From Mycolicibacterium diernhoferi (GTDB lineage: Bacteria; Actinomycetota; Actinomycetes; Mycobacteriales; Mycobacteriaceae), in contig NZ_CP080332.1 in assembly GCF_019456655.1 (NCBI RefSeq), positions 2,976,001-3,040,000 of the forward strand: 64,000 nucleotides of DNA. Reading direction: 5' to 3'. The notes beneath the pieces are model-generated. The model did no database searches. It saw only the letters and a program-made list of their open reading frames with translations, and was not told the origin of the DNA. The position numbers and the translations under genes were made by a program. Positions 32,773 through 43,783 of the stretch are shown here, one piece after another (positions within the stretch are counted from its first letter, which is position 1; each line of letters starts with the position of its first letter).

Positions 32773-34407
32773 GTGAAGAACGACGACCGGGCGCCCGACA
32801 CCGCCGCGGCCCGCAAGGCGCGCGGCGCGTTCTTCACCCCACCGCAGATCACCCGGTACCTGGCCGACTGGGCGATCCGCAGCAGTGCGGACGCGGTCCT
32901 CGAGCCGTCCGCCGGCGATGCCGCCTTCCTGGTCGCGGCCACCGAACGGCTGCGCGAACTCGGGGCCGAGGCGCCCGCCCTCGACGGGGTGGAGATCCAC
33001 CCGGCCAGCGCCGCCACGGCGCGGCGCCGGGTCGCCCAGGCCGGCGGCAAGGCCCGGATCCGCACCGCGGACTTCTTCGACATCACCCCCGAACCCGGCT
33101 ACACCGCGGTGCTGGGCAACCCGCCCTACATCCGCTACCAGGAATTCCGCGGTAAGCAGCGGGCGCAGTCCCGGCGGGCGGCGCTGCACGCCGGGGTCAC
33201 CCTGTCCGCGCTGGCCTCCAGCTGGGCGGCCTTCACCGTGCACGCCGCGCTGTTCCTGCGCCCCGGCGGCCGGATGGCGCTGGTGCTGCCGGCCGAGCTG
33301 CTCAGCGTCAACTACGCCGCGGCGGTACGCAAATTCCTGTTCGACCGGTTCGCCAGCGTCGAATTGGTGATGTTCGACGAGCAGGTGTTCCCCGGGGCCG
33401 AGGCCGATGTGGTGCTGCTGCTGGCCGACGGATTCGGCGCCGGGCCGTCCGGGCATGCCGTCATCCACCGTGCCCGCAACGCCGAGTCGCTGACTTCCGA
33501 ACTGGTGCAACGTCATTGGTCGCCGGTCGATCCCTCGGACAAATGGGTGAGCGGGCTGATCGGCAGCCGCGCGGTCGACGAGTTGCAGACCCTGCATGAC
33601 GGCGGCCGGTTCAGCACCCTGGAGCACTGGGGTGACACCACCTTGGGCATGGTGACCGGCAACAACGGCTTCTTCGCGTTGTCCCCGGCCCGGGTGTCCG
33701 AACTCGGGTTGCGCTCCGCGGATCTGCTGACGCTGTCCCCACCCGGCAGCGGGCACCTTCGCGGGCTGACCCTGTCGCCGGGGCAGTTGGCGAGCCTCGG
33801 CGCCGACGGGAAGTCGGTGCACCTGTTCCGGCCCACCGGGCGACTGTCGGCGGCCGCGCAGCGCTACGTCGAGGCGGGCCACGCCGCCGGGGTGCATCTG
33901 GCCTACAAATGCCGGGTCCGCACCCCCTGGTATCTGGTGCCATTGGTCGCACCGGCCGACCTGCTGCTCACCTGTATGAACGCCGACACGCCACGGCTGG
34001 TCACCAACCGGGCCGGGGCGCATCACCTGAACTCGGTGCACGGGGTGTACCTGCGCTCGGAGTTCGCCACCCTGGGCCGGGACCTGTTGCCGTTGGCCGC
34101 ACTGAACTCGGTGACCCTGCTGCACGCCGAGATGGTCGGCCGCGCCTACGGCGGCGGGGTGCTCAAGATCGAACCGCGCGAAGCGGATCGCTGGCTGGTG
34201 CCCAGCCCGGAACTGATCGCCGAACGGGCGGACGAACTGCGGGCCGTGCGGCGCACCGTGGCCGCGCTGCTGGGCAAGGGCCGGTTGCTGGATGCGGTCG
34301 ACGCCGTCGACGACGCACTGGCCCTGAACGCCGATCTGGAATCGGTTCAGGCGGCGCGTCATTCACTGGCCTCCAGAAGGGCGGTAAGGTCTCGGCGTGC
34401 CCGCTGA
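32773..34407 (+). CDS. DNA adenine-N6 methyltransferase (Eco57I/gamma type)
   Basis: A 544-residue methyltransferase of a restriction-modification system. The SAM-binding region is VLEPSAGDAAFLVAATERL near residue 38, and the adenine-methylase motif IV is NPPYIRYQEF near 116. GAFFTPPQITRYLADWAI near residue 16 is typical of Eco57I/SalI-like gamma methylases. The C-terminal half is probably the target recognition domain. GTG at 32773 is chosen; CACAAT lies 6 nt upstream as a possible -10. It overlaps the downstream endonuclease gene by 11 nt. It stands between hisI and the trp region, where M. tuberculosis has chaA, so it looks like an acquired island. Confidence 0.9.
   Translation: MKNDDRAPDTAAARKARGAFFTPPQITRYLADWAIRSSADAVLEPSAGDAAFLVAATERLRELGAEAPALDGVEIHPASAATARRRVAQAGGKARIRTADFFDITPEPGYTAVLGNPPYIRYQEFRGKQRAQSRRAALHAGVTLSALASSWAAFTVHAALFLRPGGRMALVLPAELLSVNYAAAVRKFLFDRFASVELVMFDEQVFPGAEADVVLLLADGFGAGPSGHAVIHRARNAESLTSELVQRHWSPVDPSDKWVSGLIGSRAVDELQTLHDGGRFSTLEHWGDTTLGMVTGNNGFFALSPARVSELGLRSADLLTLSPPGSGHLRGLTLSPGQLASLGADGKSVHLFRPTGRLSAAAQRYVEAGHAAGVHLAYKCRVRTPWYLVPLVAPADLLLTCMNADTPRLVTNRAGAHHLNSVHGVYLRSEFATLGRDLLPLAALNSVTLLHAEMVGRAYGGGVLKIEPREADRWLVPSPELIAERADELRAVRRTVAALLGKGRLLDAVDAVDDALALNADLESVQAARHSLASRRAVRSRRAR
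34385..34390 (+). promoter_or_regulatory. Probable -10 element of the endonuclease gene (leaderless)
   Basis: TAAGGT ends exactly 6 nt before the GTG at 34397 and lies inside the 3' end of the methyltransferase gene. It has the same sequence and spacing as the element before the gene at 59391, which suggests an independent leaderless transcript for the endonuclease. Confidence 0.5.
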
Positions 34408-35392
34408 GCCCTCGACGAAAGCCACCGCGTGGGCCATCTTCGACCGGATCGTCGCCGACGCCGCGCCCGGCGGGATTCATACCAACCCCTGGGTGAAGAT
34501 CGGCGACACCCCGACCTTCCAGCCCGACTTCCGGGTGCTGCGCAAGCTGCTGGGGGTGCCGCTGTACCTGGACGCACCCTCGACCACCGGTGTACCGGCG
34601 CTGGCCCTGGACGTGTGGATGTCCTACGAACTGCGCCGGGCGGGATTCGACGCCGATGCGGTGTGGCCGCGCCCCACCGATCCGCGGATCATGCCCAGCG
34701 CCATCGCCGCCCTGCTCGAGGCGCTCCCGCAGAAGGAGCGCCTGCTCATCGAGCAGCGGTTGCGCCGGTCGATGAAGGGGGTCGCCGGTTCCAGCGCCAG
34801 CGTGCTCGGCAAGCACTACATGAAGCAGGTCGACGTGGTCATGTCGGACTGGGACACCGGGCCCGAATTGCTGATCAGCACCAAACGGATGGACTCCAGC
34901 TTCGGCAAGAACGCCGCCAACCGGGTCGAGGAAAGCTACGGCGACGCCAAGAATCTGCGACTGAGGCATCCGATGGCCGCGCTCGGCTTCGTCTACGGGC
35001 TGCGCTCGACGATCCTGTCCTCGGAGCCCGACAAGGCCGAGTGGCTGATCGACCTGCTCGGCAAGCTCGGCACCGAGGACGACGCCTACCACGCCGTGGC
35101 ACTGGTGATGATCGACTATGACGCCGACCTCACCGAGGCCGCCGGCGAGGAAGTCGACAGCGTCGAAAAGGCGGAACCCGACACACTTTTCGAGATCGTC
35201 GATGTCGCCACCGCCGCAGTCGACGCGGCGCTGGCCGCCCTGCCGGACATCGCCATCCGGCATGACGTGGTGCCGCCGCAGCTACAGCCGGCCCGATTCC
35301 TGGAGATCATGGTCAACCGGGTCATCGAGACCACACCGGTCACCCGGCACCGCGAGGCCCGGCGCCGGCGCAACAGCGCACCCGAGGGTTAG
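34397..35392 (+). CDS. Probable type II restriction endonuclease partner of the methyltransferase
   Basis: A 331-residue soluble protein without a family I can name for certain. Context is the main evidence: it follows the methyltransferase with an 11-nt overlap. The middle contains KQVDVVMSDWDTGPELLIST followed by KRMDSSFGKN, compatible with a PD-(D/E)xK nuclease core (Asp, then a hydrophobic strand ending S-x-K). Its size resembles XamI/SalI-type endonucleases, which pair with the same methylase class, but I cannot confirm the family or the recognition site. The stop overlaps the convergent ABC gene by 4 nt. Confidence 0.68.
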   Translation: MPAEPSTKATAWAIFDRIVADAAPGGIHTNPWVKIGDTPTFQPDFRVLRKLLGVPLYLDAPSTTGVPALALDVWMSYELRRAGFDADAVWPRPTDPRIMPSAIAALLEALPQKERLLIEQRLRRSMKGVAGSSASVLGKHYMKQVDVVMSDWDTGPELLISTKRMDSSFGKNAANRVEESYGDAKNLRLRHPMAALGFVYGLRSTILSSEPDKAEWLIDLLGKLGTEDDAYHAVALVMIDYDADLTEAAGEEVDSVEKAEPDTLFEIVDVATAAVDAALAALPDIAIRHDVVPPQLQPARFLEIMVNRVIETTPVTRHREARRRRNSAPEG

Positions 35393-36186
35393 ATCACCCG
35401 CGAGCTGGCTTTTGCCCGGGCGCTCCACCGACCGTCGGAGAACCCCACCGTCACCGGGTGCCGGAACGCCTCGGTGACGTTCTCGGTGGTCACCGTCGTG
35501 CGCGCGTCACCGGCGGCCACCGTGCGGCCCTCACCGATCAGCAGCGCATGCGTGGTGCTGGTGGGCAGTTCCTCCAGGTGGTGCGTCACCAGGACCGACG
35601 CCATCTCCGGATGCGTAACATCCAGCGTGTCAATGGTTTCCAGCAACTGCTCGCGGGCGGCCACGTCCAGTCCGGTGCTGGGCTCGTCGAGCAGCAGCAG
35701 CTTGGGCTCGGCGATCAGCGCCCGGGCGATCAACGCCCGGCCCCGCTCGCCGTGCGACAGCGTCGGCCACACCGCGTCCGCGCGCGCCGAGAGCCCGACG
35801 GTGTCGACCAACTCGTCGGCCCGGCGGCGCTGTTCGGGGCTGGGCGTCCAGTGCGCCGCGGTGTCGACGGTGGCGGTGAACCCGGTCAGCACCACCTCCC
35901 GGACCGTCAGCGGGTACTGCAACCGGTGCCGGGGATTGACGTGCCCGATGGAACGGCGCAGCACCGTCAGGTCGGTGCGCCCCATCTGCGCGCCCAGGAT
36001 GCGCACCGTGCCGCTGCTGGGAAACGTCACGGCCGCACAGAACCCCAGCAGGGTGCTCTTTCCGGCACCGTTGGGTCCGAGCAGCGCCCAATGCTCCCCG
36101 GCCTGCACCGTCAGTGAGATGCCGTCGATGATCTGCTTGCCGTCGCGACGGAAGGTGACGTCGCAGATCTCCAGTACCGGTGTCAC
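35389..36186 (-). CDS. ABC transporter-type ATP-binding protein
   Basis: A 265-residue single ATPase domain. Walker A is LLGPNGAGKSTLL near residue 36, the signature motif is LSHGERGRALIARAL near 143, and Walker B is LLLLDEPSTGLD, followed by the switch His in LVTHHLEELP. No permease gene is adjacent, so it may work alone (ModF/YlmA-like) or with a distant membrane partner. The start is a GTG overlapping the bcp stop as GTGA, placing it second in a bcp-ABC operon. Confidence 0.88.
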   Translation of the reverse strand: MTPVLEICDVTFRRDGKQIIDGISLTVQAGEHWALLGPNGAGKSTLLGFCAAVTFPSSGTVRILGAQMGRTDLTVLRRSIGHVNPRHRLQYPLTVREVVLTGFTATVDTAAHWTPSPEQRRRADELVDTVGLSARADAVWPTLSHGERGRALIARALIAEPKLLLLDEPSTGLDVAAREQLLETIDTLDVTHPEMASVLVTHHLEELPTSTTHALLIGEGRTVAAGDARTTVTTENVTEAFRHPVTVGFSDGRWSARAKASSRVI

Positions 36187-36653
36187 CGGGCGCGGGCCCG
36201 CAGCACCTCGAGCGCCTTGTCGGCATGGGTGTCCATGCTGAACTCGCTGGAGATCACCTCGAGCACGGTGCGGTCGGTGTCGATCACGAACGTCGTCCGC
36301 TTCACCGGCATGAACTTCCCGAGCAGTCCGCGCTTGACCCCGAACGCGGTGGCCACGGCGCCGTCGGCATCCGAGAGCAGCGGGTAGTCGAAGCCCTGCT
36401 GGTCGGCGAACTTGGCCTGCTTGTCCACCGCGTCGGTGCTGATCCCCACCCGGGATGCGCCCACGGCGGCGAACTCGGCGGCCAGATCGCGGAAGTGACA
36501 GGCCTCCTTGGTGCAGCCGGGCGTCATGGCCGCGGGATAGAAGAACAGCACCACCGGACCGTCGGCGAGCAACGCGGTCAGGCTGCGGCGGGTGCCGGTC
36601 TGATCGGGCAGTTCGAACTCGGCAGCCCGGTCACCGGTCTTGATGAGCGTCAC
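36183..36653 (-). CDS. bcpB: Peroxiredoxin, bacterioferritin comigratory protein type
   Basis: A 156-residue thiol peroxidase of the Bcp/PrxQ family that reduces peroxides. The peroxidatic cysteine lies in FYPAAMTPGCTKEACHFRD, which also holds the second Cys of PrxQ type proteins five residues later. YPLLSDADGAVATAFGVK is the other conserved block. The start is a GTG (VTLIKTGDRA). The length is close to M. tuberculosis BcpB (154), which also sits beside trpE. It is divergent from trpE with about 52 nt between. Confidence 0.93.
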   Translation of the reverse strand: MTLIKTGDRAAEFELPDQTGTRRSLTALLADGPVVLFFYPAAMTPGCTKEACHFRDLAAEFAAVGASRVGISTDAVDKQAKFADQQGFDYPLLSDADGAVATAFGVKRGLLGKFMPVKRTTFVIDTDRTVLEVISSEFSMDTHADKALEVLRARAR

Positions 36654-36705
36654 GGCTGCATACGCTACGCCGAGCGACTGACGGCCGTCTGGGAAGATTG
36701 ACCCC

Positions 36706-38256
36706 GTGCAACCACCTTCGCCGTCCGCCACGCTGGCCGTCACCACGACTCGTGAGGTCTTTCGGGAGCTCGCCGCCGGGCATCGGGTGGTCCCGGTGAC
36801 CCGTAAGGTGCTCGCCGACAGCGAGACACCGCTGTCGGCGTACCGCAAGCTGGCCGCCAACCGCCCCGGCACCTTTCTGCTGGAGTCCGCGGAGAACGGC
36901 CGGTCCTGGTCGCGGTGGTCGTTCATCGGGGCCGGCGCGCCGTCGGCGCTGACCGTCCGCGACGGCCAAGCGGTGTGGCTGGGCAGCACCCCCCAGGACG
37001 CGCCGTCCGGCGGTGACCCGCTCGGCGCGCTGCGCAGCACCCTGGATCTGCTGGCCACCGCCGCGCTGCCCGGACTTCCGCCGCTGTCCTCGGGGCTGGT
37101 CGGGTTCTTCGCCTACGACATGGTGCGCCGGCTGGAGCGTCTTCCCGAACTCGCCGTCGACGACCTGGGCCTGCCGGACATGCTGTTGCTGCTGGCCACC
37201 GATATCGCCGCCGTGGACCATCACGAGGGCACCATCACCCTGATCGCGAACGCGGTGAACTGGAACGGCACCGACGAGCGGGTGGACGAGGCCTACGACG
37301 ACGCGGTGGCCCGGCTCGACGTGATGACCGCCGCGCTCAGCGAGGCGCTACCGTCGGCGGTGGCCACCTTCAGCCGTCCGCAGCCGCAGTTCCGGGCGCA
37401 ACGCACCGTCGAGGAATACAGCGCGATCGTGGACAAGCTGGTCGGCGACATCGAAGCCGGTGAGGCGTTCCAGGTGGTGCCGTCGCAGCGCTTCGAGGTG
37501 AGCACGTCGGCCGACCCGCTGGACGTCTACCGGATGCTGCGGGCCACCAACCCGAGCCCGTACATGTATCTGCTCAACGTCCCGGACGGCGACGGCGGAC
37601 TCGACTTCTCCGTCGTCGGTTCCAGTCCCGAGGCATTGGTCACGGTGAAGGACGGCAAGGCCACCACCCATCCGATCGCGGGGACCCGTTGGCGCGGGGA
37701 CACCGAGGAGGAGGACCTGCTCCTGGAGAAGGAGCTGCTGGCCGACGAGAAGGAACGCGCCGAGCATCTGATGCTCGTCGACCTCGGCCGCAACGATCTC
37801 GGCCGGGTCTGCGAGCCGGGCACCGTGCGGGTGGAGGACTACAGCCACATCGAGCGCTACAGCCACGTCATGCACCTGGTCTCCACGGTGACCGGCCACC
37901 TGGCCGGCGACAAGACCGCGCTGGACGCCGTCACGGCCTGCTTCCCGGCCGGCACGCTGTCCGGGGCGCCCAAGGTCCGCGCCATGGAACTCATCGAAGA
38001 GGTCGAACTGACCCGGCGCGGCCTCTACGGCGGCGTGCTGGGCTACCTGGACTTCGCGGGCAACGCCGACTTCGCCATCGCCATCCGGACGGCGCTGCTG
38101 CGCGACGGCACCGCCTACGTCCAGGCCGGCGGGGGAGTCGTGGCCGATTCCAAGGGGCCCTACGAGTACAACGAGTCCGCCAACAAGGCCAAGGCCGTGC
38201 TGAGCGCGATCGCGGCCGCCGAGACGCTCACCCAACCGCAGTCCCCGACGCCATGA
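36706..38256 (+). CDS. trpE: Anthranilate synthase component I
   Basis: A 516-residue chorismate-using enzyme that makes anthranilate with a TrpG partner not present here. The tryptophan feedback site LLES is seen in [20 protein letters not shown] near residue 63. Catalytic segments are [43 protein letters not shown], and [19 protein letters not shown]. The start is a GTG; GAAGAT 7 nt upstream may be the -10 of a leaderless transcript. No tryptophan-rich leader peptide fits in the 52-nt gap upstream. Confidence 0.97.
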   Translation: MQPPSPSATLAVTTTREVFRELAAGHRVVPVTRKVLADSETPLSAYRKLAANRPGTFLLESAENGRSWSRWSFIGAGAPSALTVRDGQAVWLGSTPQDAPSGGDPLGALRSTLDLLATAALPGLPPLSSGLVGFFAYDMVRRLERLPELAVDDLGLPDMLLLLATDIAAVDHHEGTITLIANAVNWNGTDERVDEAYDDAVARLDVMTAALSEALPSAVATFSRPQPQFRAQRTVEEYSAIVDKLVGDIEAGEAFQVVPSQRFEVSTSADPLDVYRMLRATNPSPYMYLLNVPDGDGGLDFSVVGSSPEALVTVKDGKATTHPIAGTRWRGDTEEEDLLLEKELLADEKERAEHLMLVDLGRNDLGRVCEPGTVRVEDYSHIERYSHVMHLVSTVTGHLAGDKTALDAVTACFPAGTLSGAPKVRAMELIEEVELTRRGLYGGVLGYLDFAGNADFAIAIRTALLRDGTAYVQAGGGVVADSKGPYEYNESANKAKAVLSAIAAAETLTQPQSPTP

Positions 38257-38888
38257 TCAGGATCGCGCAGGCCCTCCTGGTTGTCGGTGCACTGGCGCTG
38301 TGGCTGGCCTCGCGCCTGCCGTGGGTGGAGGTCAGCACGTTCGACGGCCTCGGGCAGCCCAAGACCTCGACGCTGTCTGGTGCGGAGTGGTCCACGGCGC
38401 TGGTCCCGCTCGCGCTGGTGCTGCTGGCCGCCGCGGTCGCCGCGCTGGCGGTACGCGGCGCGCTGCTGCGGGCGGTGGCCGTCCTGGTGGCGGTGACCGG
38501 GGCCGGGATCGCCTATCTGGGCATCAGCCAGTGGGTGTTGCACGATGTGGCGGTCCGCGGCGCGAACCTCGCCGAGGTGCCGGTCTCGGCGCTGGTGGGC
38601 TCCCAACGCTTCTACTGGGGCGCCGGCATCGCGGTGGTGGCGGCGGTGATTGCGCTGGTCGCGGCCGGTTTACTGATGCGCGCGGCGGCGACGGCGCGGC
38701 CCGGCGCCACCCGCTACGCCAACCCGGCGGCCCGCCGTGACGCGGTGCGGTCCGAGACGGCCGACGGCGCGAGCGCCGATGACATGACCGAGCGGATGAT
38801 GTGGGATGCGCTGGACGAAGGCAGCGATCCCACCAGTGAGCCGGGCCCGCCGGAACCGGGCACCGATCCGGACAAGAAGGGTCGGTGA
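38253..38888 (+). CDS. Trp operon-associated membrane protein (TIGR02234 type)
   Basis: A 211-residue protein with four hydrophobic helices in the first 145 residues ([74 protein letters not shown]) and a charged C-terminal tail ending [10 protein letters not shown]. Proteins of this kind sit between trpE and trpC throughout actinobacteria. The ATG overlaps the trpE stop (ATGA). No molecular function is established. Confidence 0.88.
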   Translation: MIRIAQALLVVGALALWLASRLPWVEVSTFDGLGQPKTSTLSGAEWSTALVPLALVLLAAAVAALAVRGALLRAVAVLVAVTGAGIAYLGISQWVLHDVAVRGANLAEVPVSALVGSQRFYWGAGIAVVAAVIALVAAGLLMRAAATARPGATRYANPAARRDAVRSETADGASADDMTERMMWDALDEGSDPTSEPGPPEPGTDPDKKGR

Positions 38889-38986
38889 CGGATGGTGTGG
38901 CGCAGCCGACTAACCTCATGACATCAAGCGGGGTCGATGTGGACCCTTCCGGGGGGAACCCGGCCGACGGTAAAGGACGATGGCCA

Positions 38987-39805
38987 ATGAGTTCGGCAAC
39001 CGTGCTCGACTCCATCATCGAGGGAGTCCGCGCCGACGTTGCCACCCGTGAAGCTGCCGTGAGCTTCGCCGATATCAAGCAGCGGGCCAAGGATGCACGG
39101 CCACCACTTGACGTGTTGGCCGCACTCCGAGCGCCCGGCATCGTTGTGATCGCCGAAGTCAAGCGTGCCAGCCCGTCACGAGGTGAGCTGGCGTCGATTG
39201 CAGATCCGGCAGAGCTGGCGCGCGCCTACGAGGACGGCGGCGCGCGCGTCATCAGCGTGCTGACCGAGGAACGCCGTTTCCACGGCTCGCTCGACGACCT
39301 GGACAATGTGCGTGCCGCGGTGTCGATCCCGGTGCTGCGCAAGGATTTCATCGTCGGGCCGTACCAGATCCACGAGGCCCGTGCGCACGGTGCGGACATG
39401 CTGCTGCTGATCGTGGCGGCGCTGGAGCAGAAGGCCCTGGAGTCGATGCTCGACCGCACCGAATCCCTCGGGATGACTGCACTGGTGGAGGTGCACACCG
39501 AGGAGGAGGCCGACCGGGCGCTGCAGGCCGGGGCCACCGTCATCGGCGTGAACGCCCGTGACCTCAAGACCCTCGAGGTGGACCGCGACTGCTTTGCGCG
39601 GATCGCACCGGGGCTGCCGTCGAACGTGATCCGGGTCGCCGAGTCCGGCGTCCGGGGCACCGCCGATCTGCTCGCCTACGCCGGCGCCGGCGCCGATGCG
39701 GTGCTCGTCGGGGAGGGCCTGGTCACCAGCGGTGACCCGCGCAGCGCCGTGTCCGATCTGGTCACCGCCGGGGCCCACCCGTCGTGCCCGAAACCCGCCC
39801 GCTGA
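38987..39805 (+). CDS. trpC: Indole-3-glycerol phosphate synthase
   Basis: A 272-residue barrel enzyme that closes the indole ring. Catalytic lysine regions are [20 protein letters not shown] and [34 protein letters not shown] and VAESGVRG are the C-terminal phosphate and substrate loops. ATG 38987 ([13 protein letters not shown]) is chosen because the length then equals M. tuberculosis TrpC and AAAGGA lies about 8 nt upstream. A 98-nt gap separates it from the membrane gene. It is monofunctional, with no TrpF domain. Confidence 0.96.
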   Translation: MSSATVLDSIIEGVRADVATREAAVSFADIKQRAKDARPPLDVLAALRAPGIVVIAEVKRASPSRGELASIADPAELARAYEDGGARVISVLTEERRFHGSLDDLDNVRAAVSIPVLRKDFIVGPYQIHEARAHGADMLLLIVAALEQKALESMLDRTESLGMTALVEVHTEEEADRALQAGATVIGVNARDLKTLEVDRDCFARIAPGLPSNVIRVAESGVRGTADLLAYAGAGADAVLVGEGLVTSGDPRSAVSDLVTAGAHPSCPKPAR

Positions 39806-39843
39806 TCCTCACCGATGAGCTCGCACGAAAAGAACCTGTAGAA

Positions 39844-41096
<1,253 letters not shown>

Positions 41097-41100
<4 letters not shown>

Positions 41101-41903
41101 GCGGGGCCAGCGGACCGAGTCGCCTCTCGGCGGTCTTCGACAGCTGCCGGGCCGAGGGCCGCTCGGCACTCATCGGTTATCTGCCGACCGGTTATCCCGA
41201 TGTCGAGACCTCGATCTCGGCGATGACGGCGATGGTCGAGTCCGGCGCCGACATCATCGAGGTGGGCATCGCCTACTCCGATCCCGGAATGGACGGCCCC
41301 ACCATCGCCCGCGCCACCGAGGCGGCGCTGGCCGGCGGCGTGCGCGTGCATGACGCGCTGCGCGCGGTCGAGGCGATCAGCAACGCCGGCGGGCACGCTG
41401 TGGTGATGAGCTACTGGAACCCGGTGCTGCGCAAGGGCGTCGACACGTTCGCGCGCGACCTGGCCGCTGCCGGCGGCCTCGGGCTCATCACCCCCGATCT
41501 GATCCCCGACGAGGCCGACGAGTGGCTGGAGGTCTCCGACCGGCACAACCTCGACCGGATCTTCCTGGTGGCCCCGTCATCGACCCCGGAACGGCTCGCC
41601 ATGACGGTGCGCGCATCCCGCGGGTTCGTCTACGCCGCATCGACGATGGGTGTGACCGGCGCCCGTGACGCGGTGTCCAATGCCGCGCCGGAGCTGGTGG
41701 CCCGGGTCAAGGAGGTCTCCGACATCCCGGTCGGAGTCGGCCTGGGCGTCCGCTCGCGTGAGCAGGCTGCCGAGATCGGCGCCTACGCCGACGGGGTGAT
41801 CGTCGGATCCGCTCTGGTGTCCGCGCTCGACGAGGGGTTGCCCGCCCTGCGATCCCTGACCGCCGAACTGGCCGAAGGCGTTCGGCAGGCGGTACGCGCA
41901 TGA
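41097..41903 (+). CDS. trpA: Tryptophan synthase alpha subunit
   Basis: A 268-residue barrel that cleaves indole-3-glycerol phosphate and channels indole to Trp[11 protein letters not shown], the catalytic Glu in [14 protein letters not shown] (the Asp of the second catalytic position is in the same block) and [14 protein letters not shown] are visible. The GTG start overlaps trpB (GTGA), and the stop overlaps lgt (ATGA), so trpB-trpA-lgt are coupled. Confidence 0.97.
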
Positions 41904-43783
41904 CGGTGACGACCCTGGCCTACATCCCGAGCCCCGCTCAGGGTGTCTGGTACCTCGGCCCCGTCCCGCTCCGCGCCTACGCCCTGTGCATCATCGTCGG
42001 CATCGTCGCCGCGCTCGTCATCGGTGACCGTCGCTGGGAGGCCCGCGGCGGCGAGCGTGGCGTGATCTACGACATCGCCTTGTGGGCGGTGCCGTTCGGT
42101 CTGGTCGGTGGCCGGCTCTATCACGTCCTGACCGACTGGCCGACCTACTTCGGGGCGGGTGGCGCCGGGCTCGGTGCGGCATTCCGGATCTGGGACGGCG
42201 GTCTCGGAATCTGGGGTGCGGTGGCGCTCGGTGCCGTCGGTGCGTGGATCGCCTGCAGGCGGCGCGGTATTCCGCTGCCCGCGTTCGGTGATGCGATTGC
42301 ACCGGGAATCATCCTGGCGCAGGCGATCGGTCGGCTCGGCAACTACTTCAACCAGGAACTCTACGGGCGCGCCACAGATCTGCCGTGGGGCCTGGAGATC
42401 TACGAGCGGGTCGATGCCGCCGGATTCCGGGACACCCTCAACGGGGTGTCCACCGGGAAGCTGGTGGCCGTCGTGCACCCGACGTTCCTGTACGAACTGC
42501 TGTGGAATCTGCTGATTTTCGCGCTGCTGATCTGGGCGGACCGGCGCTTCAAGCTCGGCCACGGCAGGGTGTTCGCGCTGTACGTGGCCGGGTACTGCCT
42601 GGGCCGGTTCTGGATCGAGTTGATGCGCAGCGATACCGCGACGCTGATCGCCGGGATCCGGGTCAACTCGTTCACCGCGACATTCGTGTTCATCGCCGCC
42701 GTCGTCTACATCATGGCGGCGCCCAAGGGTCGTGAGGATCCGGCGAGCTTGCGGGGCAACGCCCCGGCCGATCGGGATGCCGCGGCCGAGGAACCAGCCA
42801 CCGAGGTGATCGCGGCGGGCGCGATGACCGGTGTCGTCGCAGCGGCCACGGCCGCGGGTGCGGACGAGGCGGGTGCGGACGAGGCGGGTGCGGACGAGGA
42901 CGAAGGCACCGCCGCTTCCCAGGAGCCCGACCTCGCCGTCGTGGACGCCGCCGAAGAGGCCGATGAGGTCGAAGAGGGCGTCGCTACCGAAGTGCTCGTG
43001 GTGGCCGAGGCCGACCAGGAGGCCGACGGGTCGGCGGAAGCAGAGCTGGCCGACGAACTCGACGCCGAGGAGGAGGCCGCAGCCGAAGAGTCTGAGGCCG
43101 AGAAGTCGGTGGCGGAAGCCGAGGGCGAAGCCGAAGCGGAAGCGCTTGAGTCCGAAGCCGATATCGAGGCCGAGGCCGAAGCAGAAGCGGAGCTGGCCGA
43201 CGCGCTCGACGCCGAAGAGGAAGCCGCTACCGAAGAATCGGCGGCTGAAGCCGAGGCCGAGGTGGAAGCCGAAGCGCTTGAGTCCGAAGCCGATATCGAG
43301 GCCGAGGCCGAAGCCGAAGAGCTCGAGGGCCAAGCCGACGAGGACGCCGACTCGGAGACCGAAGCCGAAGCCGAAACCGAGGTGGCCGAAGCGGAAGCCA
43401 CCGACGAAGCCGAACTCGAAGAGGCCGAGGCTGAAGCAGAAGCCGAAGAACTCGAGTCCGAAGCCGATTTGGCCGAAGACGCTGAGCAGGACACCCCGGC
43501 AGTCGACGAGTCCACGGGTGAAGCGGAGGCTGTCGAATCTGTCGTCTCCGATGAGGCCGAGGCCGAAGAGATCGTCGCCGAGGTGCTCGAATCGGTCGAT
43601 GCTGCCACCGCCGAAGCCGAAGACGTCGACGGCGATGAAGTCGAGGCCGAAGACGTCGAAGCCGAATCCGGTTCGGCCACTGAAGAGTCCGAGCCACCGG
43701 CCGCTCCGCAAGCGCCTGCTGCCACCCCCGCTGCTGCTGGTAAGACTTCTCGTCGCCCGCGGTGGTTGCGGCGGAAGGGCTGA
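41900..43783 (+). CDS. lgt: Prolipoprotein diacylglyceryl transferase with a long acidic tail
   Basis: A 627-residue protein. Residues about 1-275 are the membrane enzyme that attaches diacylglycerol to the lipobox cysteine of prolipoproteins; the Lgt signature is GRLGNYFNQELYGR near residue 143, with VHPTFLYELLWN near 192 and about seven helices. Residues 276-600 are a low-complexity Glu/Ala-rich tail with internal repeats (AGADE three times; EALESEADIEAEAEAEA twice). The end is basic (KTSRRPRWLRRKG). The M. tuberculosis protein (468) has a shorter extension. The tail is probably cytoplasmic and disordered; its role is unknown. The ATG overlaps trpA. Confidence 0.95.
   Translation: MTVTTLAYIPSPAQGVWYLGPVPLRAYALCIIVGIVAALVIGDRRWEARGGERGVIYDIALWAVPFGLVGGRLYHVLTDWPTYFGAGGAGLGAAFRIWDGGLGIWGAVALGAVGAWIACRRRGIPLPAFGDAIAPGIILAQAIGRLGNYFNQELYGRATDLPWGLEIYERVDAAGFRDTLNGVSTGKLVAVVHPTFLYELLWNLLIFALLIWADRRFKLGHGRVFALYVAGYCLGRFWIELMRSDTATLIAGIRVNSFTATFVFIAAVVYIMAAPKGREDPASLRGNAPADRDAAAEEPATEVIAAGAMTGVVAAATAAGADEAGADEAGADEDEGTAASQEPDLAVVDAAEEADEVEEGVATEVLVVAEADQEADGSAEAELADELDAEEEAAAEESEAEKSVAEAEGEAEAEALESEADIEAEAEAEAELADALDAEEEAATEESAAEAEAEVEAEALESEADIEAEAEAEELEGQADEDADSETEAEAETEVAEAEATDEAELEEAEAEAEAEELESEADLAEDAEQDTPAVDESTGEAEAVESVVSDEAEAEEIVAEVLESVDAATAEAEDVDGDEVEAEDVEAESGSATEESEPPAAPQAPAATPAAAGKTSRRPRWLRRKG
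42854..42898 (+). repeat. Three tandem 15-bp repeats in the lgt tail
   Basis: GCGGGTGCGGACGAG occurs three times in direct succession and encodes AGADE three times. It is in frame, so copy-number change would alter tail length without a frameshift. Confidence 0.9.
43139..43314 (+). repeat. Two 44-bp identical repeats 132 bp apart in the lgt tail
   Basis: The segments 43139-43182 and 43271-43314 are identical and encode EALESEADIEAEAEA. The offset of 132 bp is 44 codons, so the tail grew in frame by duplication. Confidence 0.85.

Noticed and set aside
32691..35392. Prophage or integrative element around the methyltransferase and endonuclease genes
   Set aside because: There is no integrase, transposase, tRNA or flanking direct repeat visible, and the base composition looks like the neighbours.
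36654..36705. Possible tryptophan attenuator before trpE
   Set aside because: The gap is 52 nt, has no Trp-rich leader frame, and a near-leaderless start is more likely.
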